From positions 1 to 64,000 of the IMG/VR virus record IMGVR_UViG_3300035698_021020: a stretch of DNA of 64,000 nt. One strand, 5' to 3'. The stretch comes from a virus. Positions 34,451 to 42,801 of the stretch are shown one piece after another (position 1 is the first letter of the stretch; each line of letters opens with the position of its first letter). The notes under the pieces are model-generated. The model had not been told where the DNA came from and made no database searches. It saw only the letters and a program-made list of their open reading frames with translations. Position numbers and translations under genes: made by a program.

Positions 34451-35118
34451 ACAACATTACAGCATTACGTGATATACACAGAGGCAAGGACATATATGTC
34501 GTAGCTAGTGGAAAAAGCTTAGATTACTTCTCTTCTACTTTCTTTGATGATAGAATAGTCATTGGAGTAAATCAAGTTTACAAAAAAATAAGGACTAAGT
34601 ATTTAGTGTATAAGGAGCCTAAGCTATTAGATAAAGCAGTTGCGACAGGAGCAAAGGTTCTTTTATCTAAACACAGATATGGAAATACTAGACTTCCTTT
34701 GAATGTTATACCTAGAGATTCCAGAAATGTATATACATATCGACATAATTGTAATACTGATGCAGGAATAATCGATTCATCTGATATTAAAGAGAAATTG
34801 ATTGTTAGTAAATCGACCATAACTACTGCTATTCATGCGGCTGCCTATATGGGAGCAGGATCTATTTTCATAGTAGGCCACGACTGTGGACTAATAAATA
34901 ATGAAGCTAATTTTAGTGGATATTATGATACGATTACTGATACTCCATGGAAACAGTGGGATGATTATAAAGCTTGGCTCCTGACTATTGAAGCTCAAAC
35001 TAAGAATGTTAAAGCTCTAATTTCTAAAGCTTATTCGTGTAACATCCATTCAATTAATCCATTCATTAATTTTAATCTAGAAGGACAGAAATATTCTGGA
35101 GAAAATAATATAAACTAA
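34444..35118 (+). CDS. MptE/DUF115-like protein of the glycan cassette (2 of 3)
   Basis: KDIYVVASGKSLDYFSSTFF, IVIGVNQVYKKIRTKYLVYK and a second segment GAGSIFIVGHDCGLINNEAN follow the same plan as the 31521 protein: glycine loop, G-V-N motif, then a G-x-D/H-D-C/F-x-x-G loop. 224 residues, the same length. Its stop abuts the next start. Possibly a sialyltransferase-like or pterin-kinase-fold enzyme. Confidence 0.6.
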   Translation: MVNNITALRDIHRGKDIYVVASGKSLDYFSSTFFDDRIVIGVNQVYKKIRTKYLVYKEPKLLDKAVATGAKVLLSKHRYGNTRLPLNVIPRDSRNVYTYRHNCNTDAGIIDSSDIKEKLIVSKSTITTAIHAAAYMGAGSIFIVGHDCGLINNEANFSGYYDTITDTPWKQWDDYKAWLLTIEAQTKNVKALISKAYSCNIHSINPFINFNLEGQKYSGENNIN

Positions 35119-35807
35119 TGGTAGACGTAGTCATAATAAGCTTAGCTAAAAACGCAGAATTCAAGAAATTAACAATGGATACCGTTGATACTCTTCTATC
35201 GTCTGATCCGCTGATACGATTTAAAGTTTACATAATTGAATCAAACAAAGCCGAATCCTTTCCTGAATATGCAAATAATGGGGATATTGAAGTAATTCAT
35301 CCAACTTCTAAATTCGGATATCACCGATATTTGAATATTGGAATAAACGCTGGCAAGAATCCATTTGTATGTTTATGTAACAATGACCTACTTTTTGAAA
35401 AGGGCTGGGCAACTAGTATGATGCATGCCATGAATAAAGACCCAAAGTTACTAAGTACATCTCCATATTCAACTAAGCCACATAAAACAGTATTCAAACT
35501 TCCACAAGATCGTGAAATAGAATATGGATATAAAATAAGACGACATGTAGCAGGTTGGTGTATATTTCAAAAGCGTTCCATATATCAGAAGATTGGAAGA
35601 CTAGATGAACGATTTGAATTTTGGTATGCAGATAATGATTATGCTGAGACACTAAAAAGAAAGAATATAAAACATGCATTAGTTAGAGGATCAGTAGTTG
35701 AACATGTTGAGAGTAAAACACTCAAATCAAAATCAGCAGCTGAACAGCATGCTTTAACTAGGGCACAAGTAAAAACATTCACCGATAAATGGAAAATACA
35801 ACCATAA
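35118..35807 (+). CDS. GT2-type glycosyltransferase
   Basis: 229 residues with GT-A layout: VDVVIISLAKNAEFKK, KVYIIESNKAES, YLNIGINAGKNPFVCLCNND (the D-x-D-like N-N-D), AGWCIFQKRSIYQKIG and FWYADNDYAETLKRK acid-acceptor loop, as in rhamnosyl- and other family 2 transferases. Soluble, no membrane helix. Overlaps the next gene by 19 bases. Confidence 0.8.
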   Translation: MVDVVIISLAKNAEFKKLTMDTVDTLLSSDPLIRFKVYIIESNKAESFPEYANNGDIEVIHPTSKFGYHRYLNIGINAGKNPFVCLCNNDLLFEKGWATSMMHAMNKDPKLLSTSPYSTKPHKTVFKLPQDREIEYGYKIRRHVAGWCIFQKRSIYQKIGRLDERFEFWYADNDYAETLKRKNIKHALVRGSVVEHVESKTLKSKSAAEQHALTRAQVKTFTDKWKIQP

Positions 35808-36898
35808 AGAAAGGATTACATCTCTGCTCAGTTTCAATAAATTCTGGAGATATAAATTTAGCAGAAGCAGCAGAAGTTGCATTGAAGGCTAAGTGTAATA
35901 TTGCCTGGACTAGAGATGATTGTCGAAAGTTAGTAACACTAGATAGAGTCTTGGAAATAAATGAGAAATTCGATTTTATTGTTCTAGGTCCAGGTGGAAT
36001 CTTTTTATTAGATGAAGTAAATGGAAAAGGAATAGGCAAATTGAATAATCTTCCATATAATTCTATAAAGAGACAATCAGGATATCAATGGATAATCTCA
36101 GACTCTGTTCTGGATAGAATAACTATTCCTATTATTGTATTCTCAGTTGGTTGGAATCAATTTAGACAAGCAGATCGAAAGCAATATCCAAATAAAAATT
36201 CTATGATTAAACTGATTGAGAAATCAGCTTATTTTTCTATGAGACACCGTGGAGACATAACTGATTTCTTAGCTAATTCTGATCCTAAACTTAGAGATAA
36301 GATAGATTTCTGCTTCTGCCCAACGATACTAAACGATGTACCTATTACTCAACACAAGAAGAAAATAATAGGCTTTCAAATAGCCAATGACAGATGGCAA
36401 ATGCGATATGGTAATAAAGACCAAGCCTATTCTAAATTTAAACACATTGCTAAAACTATGGAGCACTTTCGTAAATTAGGATACGAGATTCACATAATCG
36501 ACCAATGCTTAGATACGATGTTTATTGATTGGCTTAAATATACGAAACAGTTGAGAAGTCAATATAAACTGATCGTACTTAAGGGAAGATCTAGAACTTT
36601 CCAAAATGAATACTATACTAGGCTTGAGACTATTTTTGCAACTAGAGGTCATGCACAAATGATACCTATGGGATTAGGAACAAAAGTAGTTTCGATAATC
36701 TCGCATAATAAATTGAAATACTTCCTTTCAGATATCTCAGCTGACTCTACTGGAGTAGAATTTAGTGATATTTCATTACAGACACTATTGACTGCATATA
36801 TGAGTACAAGAACAACTGATTTTAGATCAATTGTGAAAACAATCAAAAGCAACATCAATTCGAATTTAGATAAAATAACTAATATAATTAATGGCTAA
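35789..36898 (+). CDS. Polysaccharide pyruvyltransferase-like protein
   Basis: 369 residues. DFIVLGPGGIFLLDE near 70, IIVFSVGWNQFRQ near 115, FSMRHRGDITDFL and RGHAQMIPMGLGTKVVSIIS near 290 follow the CsaB/WcaK polysaccharide pyruvyltransferase layout (sugar-binding RxHxxxxxxxxG). This family adds pyruvate ketals to glycans, or in some relatives transfers sugars. It lies between a GT2 gene and a methyltransferase gene. Confidence 0.7.
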   Translation: MENTTIKKGLHLCSVSINSGDINLAEAAEVALKAKCNIAWTRDDCRKLVTLDRVLEINEKFDFIVLGPGGIFLLDEVNGKGIGKLNNLPYNSIKRQSGYQWIISDSVLDRITIPIIVFSVGWNQFRQADRKQYPNKNSMIKLIEKSAYFSMRHRGDITDFLANSDPKLRDKIDFCFCPTILNDVPITQHKKKIIGFQIANDRWQMRYGNKDQAYSKFKHIAKTMEHFRKLGYEIHIIDQCLDTMFIDWLKYTKQLRSQYKLIVLKGRSRTFQNEYYTRLETIFATRGHAQMIPMGLGTKVVSIISHNKLKYFLSDISADSTGVEFSDISLQTLLTAYMSTRTTDFRSIVKTIKSNINSNLDKITNIING

Positions 36899-37538
36899 CG
36901 GTAGTTTAATTAAAGTTGAATTAGAGAAGTACAATGCTCTTCATAATAGGAAAGCCTACGGTTTGGAAACAGCTAGGAAAAAGTGGTTTACTTTACCTAG
37001 TGATTCAAAATTTATACGCAAAGCCATTAAAATATTGTCAAGTTCAGATACTATTCTTGATGTAGCTTGTGGAAAGGGTTCATTTATTGATCACTTTAAA
37101 GAAACACTTAATTCAGAAATACAAGGAATCGATATTTCAAATATAGCTGTTGATTCTAGGCCAGATTTGAGTATTGATTTAGGAAGTATACACAGGCTGC
37201 CATATTCTGATAATTCATATGATTGTGTTTATCATTTAGACGGAATGGAACATATTCCTGTTACACTACAATCTAAGGTATTAGATGAGCAATTTAGAGT
37301 AGCAAAGAAATTTATCATACATAGTCTTAGCACTAATATTGATAAAAGGAGTGACGAATATCTAAAGAAGATAAATATTAATACAACATCAGTTCATATA
37401 AATCTTAAATCATTTGATGAATGGAAGAACTTCTTTAGAAAAAAAGCAAGAGAAAATGGATGGAAGATCATCGAATTTGATTGTGTTTCCTTTGATACAC
37501 AAGTTTGCATAATAATGAAAAATAATACAAGTAAATGA
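36891..37538 (+). CDS. SAM-dependent methyltransferase
   Basis: Class I methyltransferase: motif I ILDVACGKGSFIDHF at about residue 56, motif II IQGIDIS, and SYDCVYHLDGMEHIP. 215 residues. In this context it probably methylates a sugar of the cassette glycan rather than DNA; there is no NPPY or DPPY motif. Overlaps the upstream gene by 8 and the NeuB gene by 4 bases. Confidence 0.8.
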   Translation: MANGSLIKVELEKYNALHNRKAYGLETARKKWFTLPSDSKFIRKAIKILSSSDTILDVACGKGSFIDHFKETLNSEIQGIDISNIAVDSRPDLSIDLGSIHRLPYSDNSYDCVYHLDGMEHIPVTLQSKVLDEQFRVAKKFIIHSLSTNIDKRSDEYLKKININTTSVHINLKSFDEWKNFFRKKARENGWKIIEFDCVSFDTQVCIIMKNNTSK

Positions 37539-38428
37539 TAAAGACTCAAATAATAGGAGAAATTGGCATTAATTTCGCATATGGCGAGGATAAGACTAAA
37601 TTTCTTGAAAACACTAAAAAACTCATAGACGTTGCTTGTGTTGCAGGTTGCGATTATGTTAAATTCCAAAAAAGAACTCCAATTCTTTGTGTTCCAAATG
37701 AACAGAAAGGAAAGGCTAAACGAGTTCCATGGAACGAAAATGAAATAACTTATCTTGATTATAAGAATGACTCAGAATTTGGAAAAGCTGAATTTGATGA
37801 GATAGATAAGTATTGTGACGAAAAAGGAATGAAGTGGTTCGCATCAGTTTGGGATACCAAATCAGTTGATTTCATGAGTAAATATGAGATCTTACTTCCA
37901 AATAATACTTGGGGATCAATGATGAAGATTCCATCAGCTCTAATTAATGATGTCGCTTTAGTCGAATATGCTAGGGAATATTGTGAGTTCCTTATTATTT
38001 CAACAGGGATGAGTACTCAAAAAGAAATTGATACTGCAATATATGTAGGATCACCTGATGTAGTTATGCATACTAATTCTACATATCCTTCTCCAAATGA
38101 CGAATTGAATTTAGATTACATACGTTATTTAACCATGATGAATGATAGTGGCGATTTTGATAAGAAATTTGATGTTGGTTATTCTGGTCACGAATTTGGA
38201 CTAACTACTAGTATTGTTGCCACGGTACTTGGAGCAACATGGATAGAAAGACATATTACTTTAGATCGAACGTTATGGGGCAGTGATCAAATGGCCTCAG
38301 TAGAGCCACAAGGCCTAATTAAATTAGTAAAGAGTATTCGAGATATTGAGAATGCTAGAGGAGGATATGGGCCAAGAAAGGTTCTTGATTCTGAGAAGTC
38401 AAAGAGAAAAAGTTTAAGAGGAGAATGA
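37535..38428 (+). CDS. neuB: Nonulosonate (sialic acid type) synthase, NeuB-like, without SAF domain
   Basis: Condenses phosphoenolpyruvate with an N-acyl-hexosamine to make a nine-carbon acid. QIIGEIGINFAYGEDKTK, DVACVAGCDYVKFQKR, LIISTGMSTQKEI, VGYSGHEFGL and ERHITLDRTLWGSDQMASVE are all NeuB barrel signatures. 297 residues: the C-terminal antifreeze-like (SAF) domain of typical 330-350 residue NeuB enzymes is missing; the protein ends soon after the barrel (SKRKSLRGE). The preceding epimerase or aminosugar steps are not in the window and must come from elsewhere. Confidence 0.9.
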   Translation: MIKTQIIGEIGINFAYGEDKTKFLENTKKLIDVACVAGCDYVKFQKRTPILCVPNEQKGKAKRVPWNENEITYLDYKNDSEFGKAEFDEIDKYCDEKGMKWFASVWDTKSVDFMSKYEILLPNNTWGSMMKIPSALINDVALVEYAREYCEFLIISTGMSTQKEIDTAIYVGSPDVVMHTNSTYPSPNDELNLDYIRYLTMMNDSGDFDKKFDVGYSGHEFGLTTSIVATVLGATWIERHITLDRTLWGSDQMASVEPQGLIKLVKSIRDIENARGGYGPRKVLDSEKSKRKSLRGE

Positions 38429-39057
38429 TAATAACGAAGAACAAAATAGTAATATTGGATAATCCGAAGACAGGCTCACGATCATTACGTACTTCAATAT
38501 ATCCACAAATAGTCAGAAAAGGTAATTGTGCCTTTCGATCTAATAAAAATGTTTATCAAGTTGATTTTGATTATGATAATGCTAACTATGGTCATGGCTC
38601 ATTAAAGAGTGCAGTTGAATATATTAGAACAACACTCAAAGATGACCCAGAAGCATATACATATATTACAGCAATTAGGAATCCATATGATAGAATACGA
38701 TCATGGTGCAAAGATCAACATAATCGGTCTAAGGAAACATTAGATATTAGCCCCAAGCAAGTATTTGAGTTACCTATTGACTGTGGACCAAGTAGATTTT
38801 TGAATTTTATTCCGACTAAGTTCAGATTCTATGAGGATTTTAAAATAACTGAATTTATGTTTACTGAAACTCTCAATTCAGATTTAAGAAGAATAAGCGA
38901 GAAGTATAAATTAAATCTAATAGTTGATGATTCAGTAAGAGAGAATAAGAGTAAATTATATCCTTCTTTGGATTTATCGATGGACTCTAATACACTTTCT
39001 AAAATAAATGAATTCTTTCATGAAGATTTTATTGATGGTGGATACACAAAAAAATAA
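38425..39057 (+). CDS. Sulfotransferase (first of tandem pair)
   Basis: 210 residues with the PAPS-dependent sulfotransferase layout: 5'-phosphosulfate loop KIVILDNPKTGSRSLRTSI at about residue 7, 3'-phosphate motif TAIRNPYDRIRSW near 95, and a C-terminal FFHEDFIDGGY that ends many family 2 enzymes. Likely sulfates a sugar of the cassette glycan; requires host PAPS. Shares ATGA overlap with NeuB. Confidence 0.8.
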   Translation: MIITKNKIVILDNPKTGSRSLRTSIYPQIVRKGNCAFRSNKNVYQVDFDYDNANYGHGSLKSAVEYIRTTLKDDPEAYTYITAIRNPYDRIRSWCKDQHNRSKETLDISPKQVFELPIDCGPSRFLNFIPTKFRFYEDFKITEFMFTETLNSDLRRISEKYKLNLIVDDSVRENKSKLYPSLDLSMDSNTLSKINEFFHEDFIDGGYTKK

Positions 39058-39064
39058 ATAATTA

Positions 39065-39754
39065 ATGCTAATATTAAAGTCAAAATTAATTTTCTTAGAA
39101 AATCCAAAATGTGGATCTAGTACATTACGTCATTACTTTAAACAAATTCCAGACAGTGATAGGATTTTTAAGTCTATGGAAAAAATAAATGAGTGTTCTG
39201 GTATTCATGATCCAAATTATATTCACTGTACATTAAAAGCAGCAATTATTAAACTTAGGGAGCTTGCTCTTGATCCAGATGAATTTACATTTATTTGTGC
39301 TATTCGTGAACCATATACCAGAGTAAAATCTGCTTTGAATTATCATAGAGTCCTAGTTAATCGAAGAATGCAGACTGATGAATTCATAAAAACTAGAATA
39401 GTTACAACTATTGCAAAGGACTATAGATTTTTTGAAAAATATAAGATTCATCATTTGATTAAATGTGAGACAATTAATAGTGACCTTGCCGAATTGAATA
39501 TACAATATAAATTAGGTTTAACTATTAATTTATCTACTAAAATTAACTCAAAGGGATTTGCTAAGCCTATTCAATTAGCCAATGAACATATTGCAATGAT
39601 AAACCACGCCTATCATGAAGATTTCATAGATGGCGACTATAAAAAAATAATTCCAGATGACTTACCTAGAAAAGTTAAAAGCCGAATTAGTAATGTCAAC
39701 ATATTTAGATGGATGGCAACTCCTTTGGATAAAAAACAAGATAAAGGAACTTGA
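39065..39754 (+). CDS. Sulfotransferase (second of tandem pair)
   Basis: 229 residues, parallel to the preceding protein: KLIFLENPKCGSSTLRHYF near the N-terminus, CAIREPYTRVKSAL near 85, and HAYHEDFIDGDY near 205. The shared start and end motifs suggest ancient tandem duplication followed by divergence, so the two may modify different positions. Confidence 0.8.
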   Translation: MLILKSKLIFLENPKCGSSTLRHYFKQIPDSDRIFKSMEKINECSGIHDPNYIHCTLKAAIIKLRELALDPDEFTFICAIREPYTRVKSALNYHRVLVNRRMQTDEFIKTRIVTTIAKDYRFFEKYKIHHLIKCETINSDLAELNIQYKLGLTINLSTKINSKGFAKPIQLANEHIAMINHAYHEDFIDGDYKKIIPDDLPRKVKSRISNVNIFRWMATPLDKKQDKGT

Positions 39755-40056
39755 AACCAAAAATAACTCTTAAGAATATCTCTAATTTTTTAGAGGGCAA
39801 TCTAAAAATGCTTGGTGATAACTTTGGACTTCTTCCGGCTTATCAAAAGGAACAAGTATTATATCGAGGAAATATTTGTAAAGCTGATTGTGTTAAGAAT
39901 GGTTTTTGCAAAGAGTGCGGCTGTGATCTTCCAGGTAAATTTTATTCTACTGCATCTTGTAATAATGGAGAACGGTTTCCAGACATTATGAATGAAGCCG
40001 ATTGGGAAGAATTCAAGACTGAAAATAAGATTAAGATAAATGATATACTACATTGA
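39751..40056 (+). CDS. Small cysteine-rich protein
   Basis: TTG start overlapping the sulfotransferase stop (TTGA). Seven cysteines cluster in residues 43-71 (CKADCVKNGFCKECGCDLPG, then SCNNGERFPD), likely binding zinc or iron-sulfur. The GFCKECGC...PGKFYS block looks conserved enough to be a family, but I cannot name it. Confidence 0.55.
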   Translation: MKPKITLKNISNFLEGNLKMLGDNFGLLPAYQKEQVLYRGNICKADCVKNGFCKECGCDLPGKFYSTASCNNGERFPDIMNEADWEEFKTENKIKINDILH

Positions 40057-40345
40057 TATTGATGATACTATTTGCAAGTTAGAAGCACCAATGGATTATG
40101 CCTCGGCTAAACCTATTAAAAAGGCCGTGGATAAAGTTAATAAATTATATGCAGACGGTCATATTGTTGTTTTTTGGACTGCTCGTGGAACTGTGTCTGG
40201 TAAAAACTTCAGAGAATTAACCGAACACCAATTGAAACTCTGGAAAGTTAATCATCATGAATTGAAGATGGGTAAACCAGCATATGATATATTTATTGAT
40301 GATAAGAATATGAACAGTATAGATTGGCTAAATGAAAAAGACTAA
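40040..40345 (+). CDS. HAD-family phosphatase
   Basis: 101-residue minimal HAD fold: nucleophile motif DIDDTICKLE (residues 5-14), motif II FWTARGTVSG, and acidic motif FIDDKNMNS near 90. Cap-less. Such small enzymes often dephosphorylate sugar or nonulosonate phosphates, which would fit a NeuB pathway that passes through a 9-phosphate (inference). Confidence 0.8.
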   Translation: MIYYIDIDDTICKLEAPMDYASAKPIKKAVDKVNKLYADGHIVVFWTARGTVSGKNFRELTEHQLKLWKVNHHELKMGKPAYDIFIDDKNMNSIDWLNEKD

Positions 40346-40940
40346 AGTTCTCATATTAGGTAATGACCCACAAATAAATGATATTGATTTCGATCGACTT
40401 GATCCATCTATAATTACGCTTGGTGTTAATAGAATTTGGCTCAAATACATACCGAATTATTTCTTCTTCCATGATTGGGATATTGTTCATGAACTAAATC
40501 AGAATCCAGAGACGCTGGCTAAGCTTCGCGAGAATTCCACTATTTTCTCAAGCGATTGGTATAGATTCAACAAAAAACCAATACCAGCATGGTTAAGATT
40601 ATTGGATCGGCCACGTAGTAAAAAGAGTAATTTCCCAGATTCAGTAACTACGTCTATGTGGTTATTTAAGAATCACTATGCTGAGCATTTAGAGTGTACG
40701 TATTACATTGCTGGAGTCTCATTGAAGTGGCAAGAACCTAGTCATTTTTGGAAGACTATTCCAAATTATCAAACCAAGAATAAATTCAATAGCGTTTGGT
40801 ATAATCCTAGATTCGCAAAAACCTTACAGAATTTTAAAGCATTAGATGGAGCAAGATATCGAATGATATCAGTTAATTCTAATTCTAATCTTAATAAGAT
40901 GATGAGGCACGAAAGTATTGATACTCTCTACTTAAAGTGA
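40332..40940 (+). CDS. MptE/DUF115-like protein of the glycan cassette (3 of 3)
   Basis: 202 residues: KVLILGNDPQINDIDFDRLD, IITLGVNRIWLKYIPNYFFF and TYYIAGVSLKW follow the same order as the proteins at 31521 and 34444 (glycine loop, G-V-N motif, then a second strand). Last gene of the cassette; its 3' end overlaps the convergent baseplate gene by nine bases. Confidence 0.55.
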   Translation: MKKTKVLILGNDPQINDIDFDRLDPSIITLGVNRIWLKYIPNYFFFHDWDIVHELNQNPETLAKLRENSTIFSSDWYRFNKKPIPAWLRLLDRPRSKKSNFPDSVTTSMWLFKNHYAEHLECTYYIAGVSLKWQEPSHFWKTIPNYQTKNKFNSVWYNPRFAKTLQNFKALDGARYRMISVNSNSNLNKMMRHESIDTLYLK

Positions 40941-41726
40941 GACTTTTACTGACTTAGAAAGAGTAGCTTCTTTAAATGCTTTTACTGCACTTGATAAAGC
41001 TCCTGGAGTAGTTGGCGTCTTAGCATCAATTGCTTGAGCCATGACTTCTAATAATAAGAATAACATATCTCCTAATACTGCTGGTCCAGTTACTGGATTA
41101 TGCCCAACTTTTACAAAATTTCCATTTATCCAAATATCATTTGATGATGCTTCTATTTCACTACCTGAAGTCATCTCAATTCTAGAATTAGAATTCATTG
41201 TGATATTACCGCCTCTAAATTCTAAGATCGACTGAGTTTCAGCATGTTCAACTGTGATTGCTTTATCTCTAGCTATGTTTATACGAGATCCTTTAAGCTC
41301 AATAGTTATTCCTTTACTTAACGAGAACCATACTTTTAGATCTTCATCTCCATCAAATAAGATAATATGTGAACCTAAATATTCTCCATCCTTATTCAAT
41401 TCTTCTTTAGCATCATCTGCTAATTCATGGATTGAATGGTATTCTGGAGAATATGGATTTCCACCATCAAATTTAACAACAACCACTGCTCCTTTCTTTG
41501 GAACTGATAATGATCCTGCCTTTCCTTCTTTTCCGAAGAATGCACTCTTTTGTTTTGGGTATGCCCAAGGTAAATCATTAGTGTCTTCGATATCATCGTG
41601 TAAACTAATGACTCTGACTCTAGCTCTTCCTTCTTTTCTTGGATCATTAGGATCCTCAATAATTCCTAAGAATTGTTTATCTAAAAGGTCTTGCTTTCGT
41701 ATGTTAATATCGTGATTATGATCCAT
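40932..41726 (-). CDS. 5: Baseplate spike protein, gp5/gpV-like without lysozyme domain
   Basis: 264 residues. An N-terminal OB-fold domain (DKQFLGIIEDPNDPRKEGRA, RVRVISLHDD, LPWAYP) as in gp5 and gpV. A following beta-helix-like stretch of short strands (ITIELKGSRINIA, ITMNSNSRIEMTSGSEIEA, DIWINGNFVKVG) would form the trimeric needle. There is no muramidase domain, unlike T4 gp5; the SleB-type enzyme at 48738 may supply that activity. Sits with hub-like and gp53-like genes. Confidence 0.8.
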   Translation of the reverse strand: MDHNHDINIRKQDLLDKQFLGIIEDPNDPRKEGRARVRVISLHDDIEDTNDLPWAYPKQKSAFFGKEGKAGSLSVPKKGAVVVVKFDGGNPYSPEYHSIHELADDAKEELNKDGEYLGSHIILFDGDEDLKVWFSLSKGITIELKGSRINIARDKAITVEHAETQSILEFRGGNITMNSNSRIEMTSGSEIEASSNDIWINGNFVKVGHNPVTGPAVLGDMLFLLLEVMAQAIDAKTPTTPGALSSAVKAFKEATLSKSVKVSL

Positions 41727-41747
41727 TTAATTCTTATACAATTTCTC

Positions 41748-42800
41748 TTAATACAGTTTTCCTAAATCTGTTACTGGTGGTTCTAAAAATGCACTTGCTG
41801 CACCTAATGCTGGATTTACGAAACTTCCAATTGAACCGAGCGCATTCATAACTTGTCCACCTGCATTTGCTATATCATCTCCAATAACTGGTAATCCAGA
41901 TAGGAAAGATGCAGCATTTGTTGCAAGTGCTCCAATGTTTCTAGCGCCACTCCATGGGTTATTAATTGAAGATTTCAATAAATTGTCATATAGCTTTGTT
42001 CCATCTGCATATTTACTTTCTTCTTCAAAATATCCAACATTTATCTTAAATAGATTAGTCTCTTGATCTTTAACTGTGTCTACACTTATATCACGACCAC
42101 CTGCAAATGTTTCTGAAAAATCAAAGGTACATTGTCGACATTTGAATTTCACATATCCATAACTTTGAAGGACGTTAGATAGGATGTTTCCACCTCCAAC
42201 GATGTTTCCTAAATCTGCTGTATTTACTCCTAACGCGTTTGCTGCTTGTTGCGTTACTCCAGGAAGTCTGAATCTCATATTTCTAGCTTCAGCCACATAT
42301 ATATCCATTGAGAACCATTGTAAATTGTCTGGAACACGTTCTCTCATGAATTGCTTGTCATAAACTGCATTTCGATATAAATCAGCCAGTCTGTTTATTC
42401 TAAGATCAACCGCTTCAAGAGTTTCTATCTCAATAACTGCTTCCATTCCTTTTTGTGCAGCTTCTATATTTGTTCCCTTTTGCCATAGATCTCGTAATCC
42501 AGTTATACTTTGGAAATACCATGGTGCATTAAACGTCAAATAACTAAGAGTCTCTTTGAATACTTTTAGGTTATTTGCTTTGTCTGCGTATTGTCGATTT
42601 ATCAAGAAATTAATGGCGCTATCTTTGCTTTCTCCAAACAATGGAGATTGCCATAAATGGTTATCGACAAGTGAGGTTGGTATACCTTCAAAATTAAAGT
42701 CAATAGCGAAAGTTAGGAACGTAGGCTCATCATATGGATCTGTGAAAAAACCCTTTCTAAAATTATTAGTTTTATTTTTTATTCCTATAAAATTATGCAT
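41748..42800 (-). CDS. Baseplate or tail-tube initiator-like protein
   Basis: 350 residues between the spike and hub genes. Features include YLTFNAPWYFQSITGLRDLW, a helical segment, YVKFKCRQCTFDFSETFAGG and a Gly/Ala-rich C-terminal 80 residues. The position and a folded N-terminal domain with a hydrophobic tail resemble tail-tube initiators (gp48/gp54), but I see no decisive motif. Structural protein of the baseplate is the safest call. Confidence 0.5.
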   Translation of the reverse strand: MHNFIGIKNKTNNFRKGFFTDPYDEPTFLTFAIDFNFEGIPTSLVDNHLWQSPLFGESKDSAINFLINRQYADKANNLKVFKETLSYLTFNAPWYFQSITGLRDLWQKGTNIEAAQKGMEAVIEIETLEAVDLRINRLADLYRNAVYDKQFMRERVPDNLQWFSMDIYVAEARNMRFRLPGVTQQAANALGVNTADLGNIVGGGNILSNVLQSYGYVKFKCRQCTFDFSETFAGGRDISVDTVKDQETNLFKINVGYFEEESKYADGTKLYDNLLKSSINNPWSGARNIGALATNAASFLSGLPVIGDDIANAGGQVMNALGSIGSFVNPALGAASAFLEPPVTDLGKLY

Positions 42801-42801
42801 C

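Noticed and set aside
41254-41715. 153-codon plus-strand frame opposite the spike gene
   Set aside because: The minus strand has a convincing gp5/gpV fold and the plus frame has no recognisable features, start context or operon link.
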